From the NCBI GenBank assembly GCA_015665455.1, contig JADFAD010000012.1:85706-149705 (forward strand): a stretch of 64,000 nt of DNA. Reading direction: 5' to 3'. The position numbers and the translations under genes are program-made. Shown here piece by piece: positions 62,401 to 64,000 of the stretch; positions within the stretch are counted from its first letter, which is position 1; the number at the start of each line of letters is the position of its first letter. The notes below the pieces were generated by a model. The model worked only from the letters and a program-made list of their open reading frames with translations, made no database searches and was not told the DNA's origin. Source of the stretch: Oceanospirillaceae bacterium (GTDB lineage: Bacteria > Pseudomonadota > Gammaproteobacteria > Pseudomonadales > Litoribrevibacteraceae).

Positions 62401-62579
62401 TTGCGACGGTGCTTACTTTGTTGTTAACGCCTTGTATGTTAGTGCTGGGGCAAAACTTCAGTGATTGGATCAATAACATTTTAAGTCGAAAAAACACTCC
62501 GGTTTCAGGGGATAGTGTGAAAGAAACACTTGAGCCTGATAGAGGATATTCTGAAAAAATAATGGAATCTTCTAACTAG
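59403..62579 (+). CDS. RND efflux transporter permease
   Basis: A 1058-residue pump of the HAE-1-like branch with 12 membrane helices and two large periplasmic loops. It starts with the RND N-terminus (FALQKNRSVLVIFVFLLVSG). The transmembrane-4 acidic site reads GMLVDGAIVVAEL, keeping one Asp where AcrB has two. The transmembrane-10 region reads VNNNIVLID, lacking the AcrB Lys. These changes occur in several RND branches, so substrate prediction is not possible. No outer-membrane channel gene is in the operon. Confidence 0.95.
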   Translation: MGKIIEFALQKNRSVLVIFVFLLVSGFIALQSMPKESEPDVAVPFIYVSMVYDGISPEDAERLLVRPMEAELKSIEGVKEMSSVASEGHASVTMEFDAGFDSKTALQDVREKVDLAKPELPDGAEEPEVHEVNVALFPVMSIGLSGPVPERQLMMIARDLRDDIEALSGVLEVEIGGDREEVLELIVDPVVLETYNVSLEEVFNMVDRNNQLVAAGALDTGHGRMVIKLPGVIEEPQDLLELPVKVYQGQVVKIGDVAQVRRTFKDPEGFARVNGQPAFALEVKKRIGSNIIGTLDEVRALIAEKREFWPSELEVSYILDKSEQIEEMLTDLFNNVLSAIVLVMIVIVAAMGFRSSLIVGIVIPGSFLAGLWVLDSMSYTMNIVVLFSLILVVGMLVDGAIVVAELADRKMKEGESPKAAFAAAATRMAWPVIASTATTLAVFFPLLAWPGVMGQFMMYLPVTVIICLVASTFMALIFLPVIGAAISSKQTADVPFTEPEPSGITKAYGKLLGALLKVPGKFLILVLILVATAYGAYGKFGKGTEFFPDVEPDSAQILVRARGDLSVYEKDFLVKQVEARIIGMKELDNVYARSFNQGANEMPDDTVGAIQFKFIDWKQRLPASQILEEMKVRTADIAGVMLEFRKQDDGPSGGKPIKLQVSGWFNDSISETVDKITHALNSIDGVKDIEDNRPLPGIDWQLNLDRELAAQNGTDVTSTGGVVQLVTTGIRVAGYRPNDSDEELDIRIRYPVEYRNLEQFEQIRLKTERGMVAMGNFVTLEPEPKVGNLKRVDSRRAITVQADVFEGVLVSDKLKELQTLLEDETFPADIRIRFKGEDEDAKETGDFLAGAFVTAVVVMLLILVTQFNNFYQSMLVLSAIVLSSAGVVLGLLVTDQPFGIVMCGLGIIALAGIVVNNNIVLIDTYNQLRETGLSAYDAALETGVLRLRPVFLTAFTTVLGLIPMVMSMNIDLIGRVVNFGAPSTQWWTQLASSIAGGLSFATVLTLLLTPCMLVLGQNFSDWINNILSRKNTPVSGDSVKETLEPDRGYSEKIMESSN

Positions 62580-62596
62580 AAGATTTACAAAGTAAA

Positions 62597-62623
62597 ACAG
62601 GGCAACGCGCCCTGTTTTTTTTT
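62597..62623 (+). terminator. Terminator after the RND permease gene
   Basis: ACAGGGC, a 5-base loop and GCCCTGT are followed by a run of nine T starting at the last stem base. It lies 18 bases past the stop. Confidence 0.95.
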
Positions 62624-62704
62624 GCCTCTATTTTTTTAGAATAAGGCTGGTCTAAACTGAGCTTTTAACGCAATCATTCGCTTGTAATAGGAAAGGAATC
62701 TTGT

Positions 62705-64000
62705 ATGTCTTTTAAAAATATCTTTGTTGGGTGCTTACTTCTGAGCGTTTTTAGCGCTCACACTCTAGCGAATACAGTTGTTAATGAAGTAAGAGACCCC
62801 GAAGCGGCGACAGGGGTCATTGAAAAAGATTTAGTTCGCTCTAACAAATTTATGGTCAGTGCTGCGAATCCGTATGCAGTTAAAGCCGGTTATCGAATTC
62901 TGAAAGCGGGTGGCAGTGCTGTGGATGCCGCAATTGCCGTCCAAATGGTACTTACATTGGTTGAACCTCAATCCTCAGGCATTGGTGGTGGCGCTTTTAT
63001 TCTTCATTGGGATGGAAAAAAGAACATCATTACCAGTTGGGATGGACGGGAAACAGCCCCGGCATCTGCGGACGGTGATTTGTTTTTAGATGATAACGGT
63101 AAACTCATGCGTTGGTGGGATGCTTTAGCAGGCGGGCGCTCAGTGGGTGCCCCCGGTGTTATTGCTGCATTATTTAAGGCGCATGAGGCTCAAGGGAAAT
63201 TACCTTGGGCCACTTTATTTCAAGATGCTATCGAACTGTCTGAATCTGGGTTTGTTGTTTCTGAGCGATTACACCAACTCATTGCAAAGAAAACGAATCC
63301 GTCCTTAGGCCATTACGCTGAAGCAAACGCTTACTTCTTTCCTGATGGAGAACCCTTAAAGGTCGGAGCGATACGTAAAAACCAAGAACTTGCGGACACC
63401 TTTAGGCTTATCGCGAAGCAAGGCCCTAGTGTCTTTTATAATGGCGACATTGCGAAAGACATTGTTAAGGCAGTGCAAGGTGCCAAAGACAACCCAGGTT
63501 TACTTTCAGAGTCAGACTTAAGTGCTTATGAAGCAAAGGAGCGTGTACCGGTTTGTGGCCCATATCGTCAATACACCGTATGCGGCATGGGGCCACCGAC
63601 GTCCGGAGGGCTAACACTTATTCAGATACTGTCTCTATTAGAGCCTTTTAATCTGAGTCGCTTAAAGCCAATGAATTCAGAGGCTTCCCATTTATTCAGC
63701 CAAGCATCTCGCCTTGCCTATGCAGATCGTGATTTATACATTGCGGATAATGATTATGTTGATGTTCCTATGTCTGGTTTATTGAATGCAGAATATCTAA
63801 GAAAAAGATCTTCATTAATTAAAAGCGATACCGATATGGGGAAAGCGGATGCTGGTGCCGTGTTAAAAGCTCAAGCATTCGCTAGGGGTGGTACCTTAGC
63901 TCAGCCATCGACGTCGCATATTTCTATTGTAGATGGGGAAGGCAATGCCGTTTCAATGACCACCAGTATTGAGATGGCATTTGGATCAACGCTGATGGTT
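62705..64000 (+). CDS. ggt: Gamma-glutamyltranspeptidase, N-terminal part (3' truncated by window)
   Basis: The reading frame runs from the ATG at 62705 to the window end, 432 codons. It has a signal peptide (ending near TLA), then the large-subunit motifs NPYAVKAGYRILKAGGSAVD, EPQSSGIGGGAF and DGRETAP. The start of the small subunit is at the predicted nucleophile Thr403 (PSTSHISIVD; self-cleavage before that Thr). It is a periplasmic N-terminal-nucleophile hydrolase that cleaves glutathione and transfers gamma-glutamyl groups. It follows the RND terminator, so it has its own promoter. The C-terminal end lies outside the window. Confidence 0.93.
   Translation, partial: MSFKNIFVGCLLLSVFSAHTLANTVVNEVRDPEAATGVIEKDLVRSNKFMVSAANPYAVKAGYRILKAGGSAVDAAIAVQMVLTLVEPQSSGIGGGAFILHWDGKKNIITSWDGRETAPASADGDLFLDDNGKLMRWWDALAGGRSVGAPGVIAALFKAHEAQGKLPWATLFQDAIELSESGFVVSERLHQLIAKKTNPSLGHYAEANAYFFPDGEPLKVGAIRKNQELADTFRLIAKQGPSVFYNGDIAKDIVKAVQGAKDNPGLLSESDLSAYEAKERVPVCGPYRQYTVCGMGPPTSGGLTLIQILSLLEPFNLSRLKPMNSEASHLFSQASRLAYADRDLYIADNDYVDVPMSGLLNAEYLRKRSSLIKSDTDMGKADAGAVLKAQAFARGGTLAQPSTSHISIVDGEGNAVSMTTSIEMAFGSTLMV

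Noticed and set aside
1-64000. tRNA, rRNA, CRISPR or prophage features
   Set aside because: No sequence with tRNA cloverleaf arms, rRNA similarity, regularly spaced short repeats or phage genes was seen by eye; a covariance-model scan could still reveal small RNAs.

Overview
The window looks like a chromosome segment of a moderately AT-rich, motile, probably marine gammaproteobacterium from the broad Pseudomonadales/Oceanospirillales/Alteromonadales area. I infer this from gene content and order, not from a database search. The markers are a class Ia nrdA-nrdB-yfaE operon, MotY, CmoA/CmoB, RNase T, a corC/ypjD pair next to ffh, and the block ffh-rpsP-rimM-trmD-rplS-xerD-dsbC. The grouping grxD/peroxiredoxin/rnt/motY/argG recalls a Pseudomonas block from memory. 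I see no rRNA, tRNA, CRISPR array, prophage or insertion sequence.

Layout. 1-8.7 kb: the 3' end of a giant RTX-type cadherin-repeat adhesin converges, across a bidirectional terminator, on a translationally coupled type I secretion operon (permease/ATPase, HlyD adaptor, a LuxR-type regulator with a degenerate receiver, a TolC-like channel, and a small protein). 8.9-10.4 kb: a hisI-folE2 pair. 10.5-16.5 kb: a DUF3369/GGDEF/EAL response regulator with its histidine kinase, and an M61 peptidase. 16.7-21.5 kb: ComFB, then the ribonucleotide reductase operon with a putative NrdR box. 21.5-26.8 kb: an RstAB-like two-component system, an orphan ABC ATPase and an ArgD-like aminotransferase. 27-34.5 kb: HyuB, GrxD, a TonB-like protein, peroxiredoxin, RNase T, MotY with a near-consensus sigma-28 promoter, and ArgG. 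34.7-44.7 kb: a second histidine kinase, cmoAB, an MBL hydrolase, an AI-2E-family permease coupled to a cyclic-nucleotide-binding protein, an HD-GYP protein, a radical SAM protein behind a textbook LexA box, a glutaredoxin, SlyD and a small membrane protein.

44.7-49.2 kb holds the least explained unit: a tightly coupled three-gene operon of an unrecognised 811-residue protein, a phosphatidylserine-decarboxylase-family enzyme and an Lgt-family membrane protein. This is my best candidate for an undescribed system. 49.4-57.4 kb: corC/ypjD, then the ffh-to-dsbC housekeeping block. 57.5-64 kb: a TetR regulator with a double operator, an RND efflux pair, and the start of a gamma-glutamyltranspeptidase cut by the window end.

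Themes. Several proteins suggest cyclic-di-GMP control of a sessile/motile switch: EAL and HD-GYP phosphodiesterases, a ComFB-family receptor candidate, a surface adhesin with its exporter, and a flagellar T-ring protein. No biochemical link between them can be shown from sequence alone. The track or longest-ORF start was moved inward for many genes (folE2, M61, comFB, nrdB, the RstA-like regulator, the ABC ATPase, hyuB, motY, cmoB, slyD, the small TM protein, the Lgt-like gene, the Psd-family gene, rpsP, rimM, xerD). Reasons were Shine-Dalgarno sequences, overlap with neighbours or family length.
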